DNA of 14,166 nt from assembly GCA_905203195.1 (NCBI GenBank), contig CAJKVD010000002.1, positions 1-14,166 on the forward strand. Reading direction: 5' to 3'. Positions within the stretch are counted from its first letter, which is position 1; each line of letters begins with the position of its first letter. Both the position numbers and the translations under genes were made by a program. The notes under the pieces were generated by a model. That model was not told the DNA's origin and ran no database searches. It was given only the letters and a program-made list of their open reading frames with translations. Of this stretch, positions 1 through 7,205 are shown piece by piece. The DNA comes from an uncultured Clostridium sp. Its GTDB lineage: Bacteria > Bacillota > Clostridia > TANB77 > CAG-508.

Positions 1-278
1 ATTTTTCTTGCTAGTTTTATAGAATTTTTTTCATTTTTAAATTTAGTTATAGTAAATACTATATTATCTTCAGAAGTTGAAAAAGTTTCTATAAGTAGTT
101 TATATCCATTTGTATCAAAATCAACTTCTTTTTGAGCGAAATTTAAAATATCTAGCAATAGTTTTTGTGAATATTGATTTGATGATAAAATTGATTTTGC
201 AGTTATTTTATTGTTTTTTAAGTCTTCTTGTTTTAAAATAATTCTTATTTTGTTATTTGTTAATTTTTCTATTTTCAA
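1..278 (-). CDS. mecA: MecA-family ClpC adaptor protein, N-terminal part (runs off left edge)
   Basis: Leftward reading frame open from a TTG at 278 to the window edge, giving 92 N-terminal residues. It begins MKIEKLTNNKIRIILKQEDL and later contains GYKLLIETF followed by VFTITK. This matches the N-terminal domain of clostridial MecA/NegA adaptors as I know them. In Bacillus, MecA delivers substrates such as ComK to the ClpC unfoldase for ClpP degradation; the clostridial role is less clear. The TTG is preceded by AAAGGAGGG (292-285) with 6 nt between, and the only upstream ATG is followed at once by TAA, so TTG is the best start. The C-terminal ClpC-binding half lies outside the window, so completeness cannot be judged. 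It is divergent from the cell-shape operon. Recognition is from memory of the family. Confidence 0.72.
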   Translation of the reverse strand, partial: MKIEKLTNNKIRIILKQEDLKNNKITAKSILSSNQYSQKLLLDILNFAQKEVDFDTNGYKLLIETFSTSEDNIVFTITKFKNEKNSIKLARK

Positions 279-307
279 ATTAAGCCCTCCTTTGTTTACA
301 TAACTAT

Positions 308-336
308 ATTATACTATATTTTGTTTTATTTTTAAA
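308..336 (-). promoter_or_regulatory. Candidate sigma-A promoter for the mecA-like gene
   Basis: Reading leftward there is a perfect TATAAT (313-308) preceded after 17 nt by TTTAAA (336-331), a 4/6 match to TTGACA. It would start transcription close to base 301, just upstream of the ribosome binding site at 292-285. The -10 and spacing are good and the -35 is weak; in such AT-rich sequence a chance TATAAT is possible. Confidence 0.5.
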
Positions 337-369
337 TATATAATTTCTGGAAAAATTAATGTAAATTAC

Positions 370-398
370 TTGAAAAATTTTCAAATTCAATATATAAT
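370..398 (+). promoter_or_regulatory. Sigma-A promoter of the DUF4321-radC-mreBCD-mrdA-minC operon
   Basis: TTGAAA (370-375), exactly 17 nt, then TATAAT (393-398): 5/6 and 6/6 matches to the vegetative consensus at ideal spacing. Transcription would start near 405, giving a leader of about 124 nt before the first gene. The -35 hexamer forms the left arm of an inverted repeat, TTGAAAA-A-TTTTCAA (370-384), and a second small palindrome, GTAAATTAC, ends at 369. Either could be a repressor site, but both are AT-rich and could be chance. No other convincing promoter was seen ahead of the operon. Confidence 0.75.
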
Positions 399-458
399 AC
401 GTATGTTAATTAAAAACTGTGAAACCGTAAGAAAAAATTGAATAGAAAAACGAAAGTT

Positions 459-517
459 AAGGTAAAAAATTGGAGTTCATTATAGAACTTTTCGATTTTA
501 TTATACCTTATGAAAGG
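459..517 (+). promoter_or_regulatory. Structured 5' leader with a possible RBS-sequestering switch
   Basis: A long interrupted hairpin can form just before the ribosome binding site of the first operon gene. AAGGTA (459-464) pairs with TACCTT (504-509), AAAAT (466-470) with ATTTT (495-499), and GAGTTC (473-478) with GAACTT (485-490, one G-U pair), around a 6-nt loop. The CCTT of the outer arm (506-509) is also complementary to AAGG (514-517) of the Shine-Dalgarno sequence, across a 4-nt loop. The outer pairing and the RBS-blocking pairing exclude each other. It does not look like a riboswitch class I recognise. The pairing is visible in the sequence; regulation is inference. Confidence 0.35.
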
Positions 518-528
518 AATGAATAAAA

Positions 529-786
529 ATGGCAACGAGAGAAAAAAATATATGGGTATTAATGGTATTTATTTTATCAGGATTAGTAATTGGGGGACTT
601 ATTGGAAAATTAGCTAGTAGTGTACCATGGTTATGGTGGCTTTCATTTGAACAGGAATTTGGACTAAATGAGCCACTTATATTGGATTTAAGTATATTAA
701 AATTAACATTTGGATTGATGTTTAAAATTAATATTGCTAGTATTATTGGTATGGTGCTTTCAATTTTTATTTATAGAAAAGTTTAA
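529..786 (+). CDS. DUF4321 family small membrane protein
   Basis: 85 residues, a usual length for this clostridial family. Hydrophobic segments at about residues 7-29 and 60-82 flank a central stretch with VPWLWWLSF and the phrase LKLTFGLMFKINIASIIG, which I recognise as conserved in DUF4321 proteins. The function is unknown. Two membrane passes are predicted, with both ends probably on the same side. The ATG is preceded by GAAAGGA (512-518); the ATGs at 510 and 519 are out of frame. It is the first gene of the operon, about 40 nt upstream of radC. In Clostridia such genes commonly sit beside radC and mreB, which suggests a link with the envelope or cell shape, but there is no direct evidence for that here. 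Confidence 0.8.
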   Translation: MATREKNIWVLMVFILSGLVIGGLIGKLASSVPWLWWLSFEQEFGLNEPLILDLSILKLTFGLMFKINIASIIGMVLSIFIYRKV

Positions 787-826
787 TAAGGGACAAATTT
801 GATGCTAGAAAGGATTGTATATTAAT

Positions 827-1558
827 TTGTCAATTAAAATTAAAGATTTACCAGAAGGTGAAAGACCTTATGAGAAATTAGAAAAAAGAGGAGCTAAATT
901 TTTATCAAATTCAGAATTATTAGCTATAATTATAAAAAATGGTACTAAAAACGAGACTTCAGTTCAGTTGGCACAGAATATTTTAAAATTAGGTATGAAT
1001 GGAATGGGAGATGATTTAGCTTTTTTAAAAACAGCTACTTTAGAAGAACTAATGAAAATAAAAGGAATTGGAAAAGTAAAGGCTATACAGTTAAAAGCAA
1101 TTTGTGAATTATCAATTAGGCTTTCAAGACCTATAGTCTCTACAGGAGTATTAATAAAAAATACTGACCAAATTGCTCAAATGGTTTTGGGGGAGTTTCA
1201 ATATGAAAAATGCGAATTGGCTAGGTTGTTTTTGCTAAATGCAAGGAATAGATTATTAAAAATAGAGGATATTGCATTTGGAGGAACGAGTTTCGTAAAC
1301 TTGGATATAAAAAGTATTATTTCTTGTGTGATGAGAACAGGGGCAAATAGAATTGTTTTGGTTCATAACCATCCTAGTGGAGATAGTACTCCAAGTCAAG
1401 CTGATATACATTTTACTGATAAACTTTATAATATGCTTAATGATTTTAATATAGAGTTATTAGATCATATTATTATTGGAAATTTGGAATATAAGAGTGT
1501 TTTCGAGTATATTAGAGAATTGTGTCAAAAAGCAAGGTCAGATGCTAATGAAAATTAA
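827..1558 (+). CDS. radC: RadC family protein (JAB/MPN-type, UPF0758)
   Basis: 243 residues, near the family norm. An N-terminal helix-hairpin-helix region carries KGIGKVKA (79-86). The C-terminal JAB/MPN-like domain has the metal-binding signature HNHPSGDSTPSQAD, with His180, His182 and Asp193, and then ELLDHIIIG. The name comes from an old and later disputed link to recombinational repair in E. coli. The motif would suit a zinc-dependent hydrolase, but a function is not settled. The longest frame opens with a TTG at 815, which abuts the Shine-Dalgarno AGAAAGGA (807-814) and leaves no spacing. The in-frame TTG at 827 gives the normal N-terminus MSIKIKDLPEGERP, so I chose it. Its position directly before mreB is the standard order in many Firmicutes. 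Confidence 0.93.
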   Translation: MSIKIKDLPEGERPYEKLEKRGAKFLSNSELLAIIIKNGTKNETSVQLAQNILKLGMNGMGDDLAFLKTATLEELMKIKGIGKVKAIQLKAICELSIRLSRPIVSTGVLIKNTDQIAQMVLGEFQYEKCELARLFLLNARNRLLKIEDIAFGGTSFVNLDIKSIISCVMRTGANRIVLVHNHPSGDSTPSQADIHFTDKLYNMLNDFNIELLDHIIIGNLEYKSVFEYIRELCQKARSDANEN

Positions 1559-1591
1559 TTTAGGACGTTAAGTTAGAAAGGAATGTGTATT

Positions 1592-2623
1592 ATGAAATTT
1601 TTTTCATTTGGTTCAAAAGATATAGGAATAGATTTAGGAACTGCTAATATTTTAGTGACTGTAAAAGGAAAAGGAATTGTTTTGAATGAACCATCTGTTG
1701 TTGCTATTGATAGAAAATCAGGAGCTATTATGGCAACAGGGACAGAGGCAAAAGAAATGTTAGGAAGAACACCTGAGCAAATTAAAGCGGTAAGACCGTT
1801 AAAGGATGGGGTTATAGCAGATTTTACAGCTACTCAATTAATGCTAAAAAATATAATTGGTAAAGTGGATAGAAAATTTAATTTAGGTAGACCAAGAGTT
1901 GTAGTAGGTGTTCCATCAGGAATTACAGAAGTGGAAGAGAGAGCTGTTGAAGAATCTGTTTTGCAAGCAGGTGCAAAGGAAGTCTATTTAATAGAAGAGC
2001 CTATGGCTGCTGCAATTGGTGCATCACTTGATGTTGCAGAGCCAAGTGGAAGTATTATTGTAGATATTGGTGGAGGAACTACAGAGGTTGCTGTTATTTC
2101 GTTAGGAGGAATAGTTGTTAGCTATTCTCTTAGAATAGCAGGAGATGAATTAGATGATGACATTGTTAATTATGTAAAACGAGAAATGAATTTAGCTATT
2201 GGAGAAACAACTGCTGAACAAATAAAAATTTCTATAGGTTGTGCTATGCCATTAATGACAGAGATGACTATGGAAGTCAGAGGAAGAGATTTGGCAGATG
2301 GATTGCCACGAAACGAAAAGATTTCTTCTGTACAGGCTCAGGAAGCAATGAAAGAATCTATTCAAAAAATTGTTGAAGTAGTAAAAGCAACTTTAGAAAA
2401 GACGCCACCAGAATTAGCTGCTGATATTATGGAAAAGGGTATTGTGCTAGCTGGTGGAGGTGCTTTGATTAAAAACTTAGATAAATTATTGAGTATAGAA
2501 ACAGGTATGCCAGTATATGTTGCAGAAGAACCACTTGATTGTGTTGTAAGAGGAACAGGTAAGACGTTGGATGATTTGGAGAATTTAAAAACTGTTTTAA
2601 TAAATGCTCGTAAAAGGAGATAG
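1592..2623 (+). CDS. mreB: Rod-shape-determining actin homologue MreB
   Basis: 343 residues, normal length. Actin-fold nucleotide motifs are in order: phosphate 1 DLGTAN (14-19), phosphate 2 DIGGGTTE (158-165), and the adenosine motif IVLAGGGALI from residue 284. An N-terminal KFFSF stretch resembles the short membrane-associating end of Gram-positive MreB. MreB forms membrane-bound filaments that position the lateral-wall synthesis machine. An in-frame ATG at 1583 touches the Shine-Dalgarno (AGAAAGGA, 1575-1582), so the ATG at 1592, with 9 nt spacing, is the real start. The stop codon falls 5 nt before the mreC start, and the mreC ribosome binding site lies in the last mreB codons, indicating coupled translation. 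Confidence 0.97.
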   Translation: MKFFSFGSKDIGIDLGTANILVTVKGKGIVLNEPSVVAIDRKSGAIMATGTEAKEMLGRTPEQIKAVRPLKDGVIADFTATQLMLKNIIGKVDRKFNLGRPRVVVGVPSGITEVEERAVEESVLQAGAKEVYLIEEPMAAAIGASLDVAEPSGSIIVDIGGGTTEVAVISLGGIVVSYSLRIAGDELDDDIVNYVKREMNLAIGETTAEQIKISIGCAMPLMTEMTMEVRGRDLADGLPRNEKISSVQAQEAMKESIQKIVEVVKATLEKTPPELAADIMEKGIVLAGGGALIKNLDKLLSIETGMPVYVAEEPLDCVVRGTGKTLDDLENLKTVLINARKRR

Positions 2624-2628
2624 TGTTT

Positions 2629-3447
2629 ATGTATAAAAAAAGCAAAGCAGGAATATGGGGAATTGTTATTACAATTGTTATTCTTATTTTAATTGTTATT
2701 TTTTCTAATGGAGAAAGAAATACTTCTTTTTTTGAAAGTGTAGCAAACAAATTGGTTATGCCAATTCAAAATGGTTTAACTTTTTTTAAAAATAAGATAA
2801 ATGGAAATGATACTTTTTTTGCTGATATTAATAATTTAAAACAGGAAAATGAAAAATTGAAACAAGAAAATAGCGAGTTAGAGCAGTCTTTGCGTGAATT
2901 GGAAAATATAAAAACAGAAAACGAGACTTTAAAGGAATATTTGGATTTAAATAAAAAGTATGGTGAGTATAAAACGATACCAGCATATGTAATAAATAAA
3001 GATATTAGCAATTATTCAAAAACAATAGTTATAAATGTTGGGTCAAAAGATGGAATTAAGGAAAATATGACTGTGATTGCTGATAGAGGTTTAGTTGGAC
3101 ATGTTGTTTCTGTTACGAGTTCTACAGCTAAGGTACAGACAATTATAGATACTGGTAGTTCTGTTAGTTGTTTGATGAGTACTAATAAAGATAGTATTGT
3201 TTGTAAAGGAACTTTAGAGGATAATTCTTTATTAAAAGGAATGTATATACCAACTGATGCAAATGTTATACAAGGTGATAGTATAGAGACTTCTGGATTA
3301 GGAGGAATATATCCTAAAGGGATACATGTTGGAAGCGTAAAGAGTGTTAGTTCTACTAAGAATGCTATTGACCGTTATGTAGAAGTGGAAACAGCGGTTG
3401 ACTTTAATAAATTGGATACTGTTTTGGTAATTAATAATGCACAATAA
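2629..3447 (+). CDS. mreC: Rod-shape-determining protein MreC
   Basis: 272 residues in the typical layout: a short basic cytoplasmic tail (MYKKSK), one transmembrane helix at about 8-26, a coiled coil at about 66-105 rich in Leu, Glu and Lys (NLKQENEKLKQENSELEQ), then the paired beta-barrel domain with GLVGHV and, near the end, GGIYPKGIHVG. MreC is an extracytoplasmic scaffold that connects MreB and MreD to PBP2 and stimulates it. The frame is open from a GTG at 2623, but that codon is only 3 nt from the Shine-Dalgarno AGGAG (2615-2619). The ATG at 2629, with 9 nt spacing, fits. A cysteine in each of SVSCLMS and SIVCKG is a minor oddity for an exported domain. Confidence 0.95.
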   Translation: MYKKSKAGIWGIVITIVILILIVIFSNGERNTSFFESVANKLVMPIQNGLTFFKNKINGNDTFFADINNLKQENEKLKQENSELEQSLRELENIKTENETLKEYLDLNKKYGEYKTIPAYVINKDISNYSKTIVINVGSKDGIKENMTVIADRGLVGHVVSVTSSTAKVQTIIDTGSSVSCLMSTNKDSIVCKGTLEDNSLLKGMYIPTDANVIQGDSIETSGLGGIYPKGIHVGSVKSVSSTKNAIDRYVEVETAVDFNKLDTVLVINNAQ

Positions 3448-3481
3448 TAAAATTTGTTAAAAGTTAGAAAGGAATGATAGA

Positions 3482-4015
3482 ATGAAAAAAGTAATAATAA
3501 ATGTTGTACTAGTAATATTAATATTTATTAGTTATTTCCTGCAATCTAACTTTTTTAATTGGTTTACAATAGCAGGAATATCCCCAAATTTGTTTGTTAT
3601 TTTAATTGTTTTTATTGGTTTATTTGGAAATAAATTTATGGGAGTATCATATGGTATTTTGTTAGGATTTTTTTTGGACTATCTTTTTAGGAGTAAAGTT
3701 GGAATATCAGCAATAGCTTTAGGGTTAGTTGGTGTTTTTGCAAAGATTTTCGATAAAAATTTTTCTAAGGATAGTAGAATAACAGTAATGTTAATGATGT
3801 CAGCATTGACTATTTTTTATGAAGTTTTTTCTTATGTTGCTAGTTATATAATTTTTTCTACTAATTTAGAATTTTTATATTTTATAAAAATATTAATTGT
3901 GGAAGTTATATATAATGTGATTTTGACTGTTATTCTATATCCTCAAATGCAAAAATTCGGGTATTATATTGAAAATACTTATAATGGAAATAAAATATTA
4001 ACAAGATATTTTTAG
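3482..4015 (+). CDS. mreD: Rod-shape-determining membrane protein MreD
   Basis: 177 residues, almost entirely hydrophobic, with about five or six predicted membrane helices. The conserved MreD phrases are recognisable: an N-terminal helix, then SPNLFVILIVFIGLFG and GILLGFFLDYLF. MreD is an integral membrane part of the elongation complex with MreC, RodA and PBP2. The start ATG follows AGAAAGGA after about 8 nt. A three-codon frame (ATG ATA GAA TGA) begins just after the Shine-Dalgarno and its stop overlaps the true ATG; I take this as chance. It lies 34 nt after mreC and 32 nt before the PBP2 gene. Sequence in this family varies greatly, so the assignment rests on length, topology and position. 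Confidence 0.92.
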   Translation: MKKVIINVVLVILIFISYFLQSNFFNWFTIAGISPNLFVILIVFIGLFGNKFMGVSYGILLGFFLDYLFRSKVGISAIALGLVGVFAKIFDKNFSKDSRITVMLMMSALTIFYEVFSYVASYIIFSTNLEFLYFIKILIVEVIYNVILTVILYPQMQKFGYYIENTYNGNKILTRYF

Positions 4016-4047
4016 AGTATTATTAGAGATAAGAAGTAGGTGATAAA

Positions 4048-6174
4048 TTGATTAGAAGAGTAGGAGGAATAAAGAAAAATAATGCAAATACAAATTTGAG
4101 ATTTAATGTAATGACAATTATTACATATTTGGTTGGTATTGTTTTATTAATGCAATTATTTAATTTACAGATTATACATGGTGCAGAATATAGAGAAGAA
4201 TCAAATACAAGATTAACAAGAGAAAGTGTTTTAGAGGCAACAAGAGGAAATATAATGGATAAGTCTGGAAATGTTTTGGTTTCTTCAACTACTAAATTTG
4301 GACTTGAACTTTACAAGAGTAAAATTGATACAGATGATTTAAATAATACGATTTTAAACATGATAAATGTTTTGGAAAAATATAATGTTAGTTATCCGGA
4401 TTCTTTTCCTATAAAAATGGATCCATTTAAATTTACTTTGAGTGGTGAAGATTTATCAAATTGGAAAAGATCTAATAATTTGGCTGAGGATATTACTGCA
4501 GAGCAAGCATTTTTTAAAATGAAAGAGAAATATAAAATTAATAAAGCAGATAATGGAGAGACTAGAAAAATTATGGCTATTCGATATGAAATAGTACAAA
4601 AAGGTTATAGTAGTACAAAGGCTGTAACTATTTCTAATGATATTCCAAGAGAGGCAGTTGCAGAATTTTCTGAAAATAGTGAGGAATTTCCAGGAATTAA
4701 TATTTTTGTAAAACCTGAAAGAACATATACAAAAGGAACATTGGCATCACATATATTAGGTTATGCATCTAAAATTAGTTCAGATGAATATAAAACTAGA
4801 AAGGATACTTATGATCAAAATGATATGATTGGAAAAACAGGCATAGAGTATGTTTTTGAGGAGTATTTAAAAGGAAAAAAAGGTGTAAAACAAATTGACA
4901 TGGCTGTTGATGGAACTATTACTGGAGAATATACTTCAGAAGAAGCTGTTCCTGGTTCAGATGTTGTTCTTACAATTGATGCTAATTTGCAAAAGGTAAC
5001 AGAGGATGCGTTAGCTGCAAATATGCAAAAAATAAGAAGTGGTGGATTTGGAAAGGCATATAATGCTATTTCTGAAAGTTGTGTTGTTATGAATGTAAAA
5101 ACAGGTGAGATTTTAGCAATGGCAAGTTATCCAGGATATAATCCATCTGATTTTATAGGAGGAATTAGTACAGAAAAGTGGAATAGTTATATTAATGATG
5201 TGTCAAAACCGTTGGTAAATAAGGCTATACAAACTTCATATTCTCCGGGCTCTATATTTAAAATGGTTACAGCTATTGCTGGATTAGAATCAGGTGTTAT
5301 TACACCTAAAACGGTAATTAATGATACAGGTGTTTATACAAAGTATGAAAAATATGGAACTAGAATGAATTGTTGGTATTATACTGATTACCATAGAGGC
5401 CATGGACCTTTAAATGTAATTGGTGCTATAGAAAAATCTTGTAATTATTTCTTTTATGAGACTGCTGATAGAATGCAGATAGATACTTTAGATAAATATG
5501 CAAAATATTTTGGATTGGGAAATAAAACAGGAGTAGAATTGCGTGATGAAACGTCAGGAGTACTTGCAAGTAAAGAAACTAAAGCAAAAATGCATCCTGA
5601 TGCATCTTATTGGGCTCCAGGTGATACATTAAATGCAGCAATAGGGCAAGGAGATAATGAATTTAGTCCATTACAGATGGCAAAATATATTAGTATGTTA
5701 GCAAATGGTGGAAATAAGATAGATGTAAGTATTATAAAAACAATAAGAAAGGCAGATGGGACAGAAGAGTCAAGAGATAATATAAAAAATTTTGTAAAAC
5801 AAAAATTAGGATTATCAGATGGTAATACTGAGGATTTGAATATTAATAAAGACAATTTGCAAGTTGTTTTAGAAGGAATGAGATCTGTAACAGAAGAAGG
5901 AACTGCGGCAAGTATATTTAAAGATTTTGAAATTGCAGTTGGAGGAAAAACTGGTTCTGCTGAGGCACCAGGAAACAAGGTAAATGCATGGTTTGCGGGT
6001 TTTGCACCATTTGATAATCCTGAAATTGCAGTAGTAGTTATGGCAGAAAATGGTGGACATGGATATTATACAGCAGATGCTGTTAAACAAATAATGAGAG
6101 AGTATTTTGGAATGAATTTACAGAGTGTTACAGAAGATGTTACAGCTACTCCATATACAGAAGAAATAAGGTAA
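4048..6174 (+). CDS. mrdA: Penicillin-binding protein 2 (class B PBP, elongation transpeptidase)
   Basis: 708 residues. A short basic N-terminus and a single transmembrane anchor at about 22-42 are followed by the pedestal region (about 55-250, including RGNIMDKSGNVL and the conserved PERTY and HILGYA), then the transpeptidase domain from about 300. All three active-site motifs are intact: SIFK with catalytic Ser402 and Lys405, SCN (464-466) and KTGS (634-637). It cross-links peptidoglycan of the lateral wall outside the membrane and is a beta-lactam target. The start is a TTG at 4048, preceded by AGGTGAT (4038-4044), which pairs with the inner part of the anti-Shine-Dalgarno; the first in-frame ATG lies inside the membrane anchor. 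The partner glycosyltransferase RodA is not in the window. Confidence 0.95.
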   Translation: MIRRVGGIKKNNANTNLRFNVMTIITYLVGIVLLMQLFNLQIIHGAEYREESNTRLTRESVLEATRGNIMDKSGNVLVSSTTKFGLELYKSKIDTDDLNNTILNMINVLEKYNVSYPDSFPIKMDPFKFTLSGEDLSNWKRSNNLAEDITAEQAFFKMKEKYKINKADNGETRKIMAIRYEIVQKGYSSTKAVTISNDIPREAVAEFSENSEEFPGINIFVKPERTYTKGTLASHILGYASKISSDEYKTRKDTYDQNDMIGKTGIEYVFEEYLKGKKGVKQIDMAVDGTITGEYTSEEAVPGSDVVLTIDANLQKVTEDALAANMQKIRSGGFGKAYNAISESCVVMNVKTGEILAMASYPGYNPSDFIGGISTEKWNSYINDVSKPLVNKAIQTSYSPGSIFKMVTAIAGLESGVITPKTVINDTGVYTKYEKYGTRMNCWYYTDYHRGHGPLNVIGAIEKSCNYFFYETADRMQIDTLDKYAKYFGLGNKTGVELRDETSGVLASKETKAKMHPDASYWAPGDTLNAAIGQGDNEFSPLQMAKYISMLANGGNKIDVSIIKTIRKADGTEESRDNIKNFVKQKLGLSDGNTEDLNINKDNLQVVLEGMRSVTEEGTAASIFKDFEIAVGGKTGSAEAPGNKVNAWFAGFAPFDNPEIAVVVMAENGGHGYYTADAVKQIMREYFGMNLQSVTEDVTATPYTEEIR

Positions 6175-6207
6175 TTAATTATGTTTTAGAAAGGAAAGGA
6201 TGTATCA

Positions 6208-6819
6208 ATGAAAAATGTTATGAGTGTACAATTAAAGAAGGATGAGACAGTTTTTAAAATATTAGATAATGCAGAACAAAAAGAAATAATGCAGTCTTTG
6301 AGGAGAAAATTACCAGAATTAAAAAAAATGTATAGGACAGAAAGAACGCCTATTAGAGTTACAGGTAAGGCTTTAAAGAATAAAGAGATGGATGAAATAC
6401 AGAGATTGATACAGTATAATATAGATGTAGATGTTGATTTTGATACACCAAAATCTTTAGGACTTTCTAGTATTAAAAGAACATTTAAACAAGAGACGAT
6501 TGTTTCTGAAACTACATATCATAGAGGCTCTTTGCGCTCAGGACAGAAATTGGAAGTAGATGGAAGTGATGTTATAATAGGTGATGTTAATTCTGGAGCA
6601 GAAGTAATGGCTTCAGATAATATAGTGGTTTTGGGAAATTTACGTGGTTTAGCACATGCTGGGGCAAAAGGAAATAAGCAAGCAATAATAGCAGCAGGTT
6701 TATTAGATGTTGTACAAATTAGAATTGCGAATATTGTTAGGGAGATAGACAGAGAAGAAGAAACTTTACATAAACAAGTATATATTCATGTTGTTGATGA
6801 TAAAATAGAAATAGATTAG
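6208..6819 (+). CDS. minC: Septum site-determining protein MinC
   Basis: 203 residues. The N-terminal domain (about 1-95) is the FtsZ-antagonising part in the family. The C-terminal beta-helix domain is clear: YHRGSLRSGQ, with RSGQ at 110-113, then SGAEVMASDNIVVLGNLRG and AGAKGNKQAIIAAG. The RSGQ surface binds MinD in characterised proteins, and its conservation suggests a MinD exists elsewhere in the genome. The ATG at 6208 follows AAGGAAAGGA (6191-6200). It is the last gene of the operon. The following genes converge on it and no minD or minE is present, which is unusual because minCD(E) are normally adjacent. Its stop TAG overlaps the stop of the leftward neighbour by 4 bp. Confidence 0.93.
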   Translation: MKNVMSVQLKKDETVFKILDNAEQKEIMQSLRRKLPELKKMYRTERTPIRVTGKALKNKEMDEIQRLIQYNIDVDVDFDTPKSLGLSSIKRTFKQETIVSETTYHRGSLRSGQKLEVDGSDVIIGDVNSGAEVMASDNIVVLGNLRGLAHAGAKGNKQAIIAAGLLDVVQIRIANIVREIDREEETLHKQVYIHVVDDKIEID

Positions 6820-7205
6820 TTTGGTAAAAGTAGCATGAATAATGTTATATATAATAATTGATCATTTACTTCTTCTTGATATAGGAAAATAATAATACAT
6901 ATAATGATTATATCGTCTAAGTATAAATGTATTCCAAACATTTCAAATACTGGTTCGTCTTTGTCTGCAAATGCATTTGGATTGAAGTTTAAAGGACCAA
7001 TGGAAGTTGGAAAAATTGACAATAGAGAATTAATAGGAGTGTCTTTTTTAGTAGACACTCTATTGTTTTGTTTTTTTTCTTCCAAAATTTTTTCATTGTT
7101 GCTTTGTGAATTATCAAATTTCTTTTCTGGTTTTTTATATGATGAAAAATATTTTGGATTGTAATATGGGTATATAGGTCTGAATGGTGGAAAAATTAAA
7201 GACAT
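6816..7205 (-). CDS. Uncharacterised protein with proline/tyrosine-rich start and hydrophobic C-terminus
   Basis: 129 residues, not assigned to a named family. Residues 5-23 are rich in Pro, Tyr and Phe (FPPFRPIYPYYNP). Residues 24-57 form a charged Lys/Asn/Glu linker. The C-terminal part, from about 84, reads EPVFEMFGIHLYLDD and then has two hydrophobic runs (99-109 and 116-127) separated by QEEVND. I recall comparable 'LDD plus hydrophobic plus acidic' tails in small clostridial proteins encoded beside the type of gene found just upstream here; this is memory, not a search. The ATG directly abuts the stop of that gene, with AAGGAAG 8 nt before it, so the two are co-transcribed. The stop overlaps that of minC. 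The linker codons also carry a terminator acting on the opposite strand. Confidence 0.75.
   Translation of the reverse strand: MSLIFPPFRPIYPYYNPKYFSSYKKPEKKFDNSQSNNEKILEEKKQNNRVSTKKDTPINSLLSIFPTSIGPLNFNPNAFADKDEPVFEMFGIHLYLDDIIIICIIIFLYQEEVNDQLLYITLFMLLLPN
7036..7080 (+). terminator. Intrinsic terminator for the mre-minC transcript, inside the opposing gene
   Basis: GAGTGTCT (7037-7044) and AGACACTC (7053-7060) form a perfect 8-bp stem, extendable by one G-U pair, around an 8-nt loop TTTTTAGT. The stem is followed by a tract in which 16 of 20 bases are T (7061-7080). The T tract is on the rightward side, so it serves the mre-minC transcript, about 220 nt past the minC stop. It lies wholly within the coding region of the leftward gene, in its lysine-rich linker. 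No better terminator was seen nearer to minC. Confidence 0.78.

Noticed and set aside
815..826. Upstream TTG start for radC, giving a protein 4 residues longer.
   Set aside because: The codon touches the Shine-Dalgarno sequence with no spacing; the TTG at 827 gives the usual RadC N-terminus.
3474..3485. Mini-frame ATG ATA GAA TGA whose stop overlaps the mreD start; a similar ATG TAT CAA TGA occurs before minC (6200-6211).
   Set aside because: Both follow directly from the Shine-Dalgarno being followed by ATG or by an A that opens one; the ATG is 0-1 nt from the RBS and could not be used efficiently. Not evidence of leader peptides.
6904..7164. Rightward open frame of 86 codons opposite the leftward hypothetical gene.
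   Set aside because: It has no ribosome binding site and its product resembles no family. The opposite frame has a good RBS, a partner gene and a plausible protein layout, and the terminator lies across this frame.
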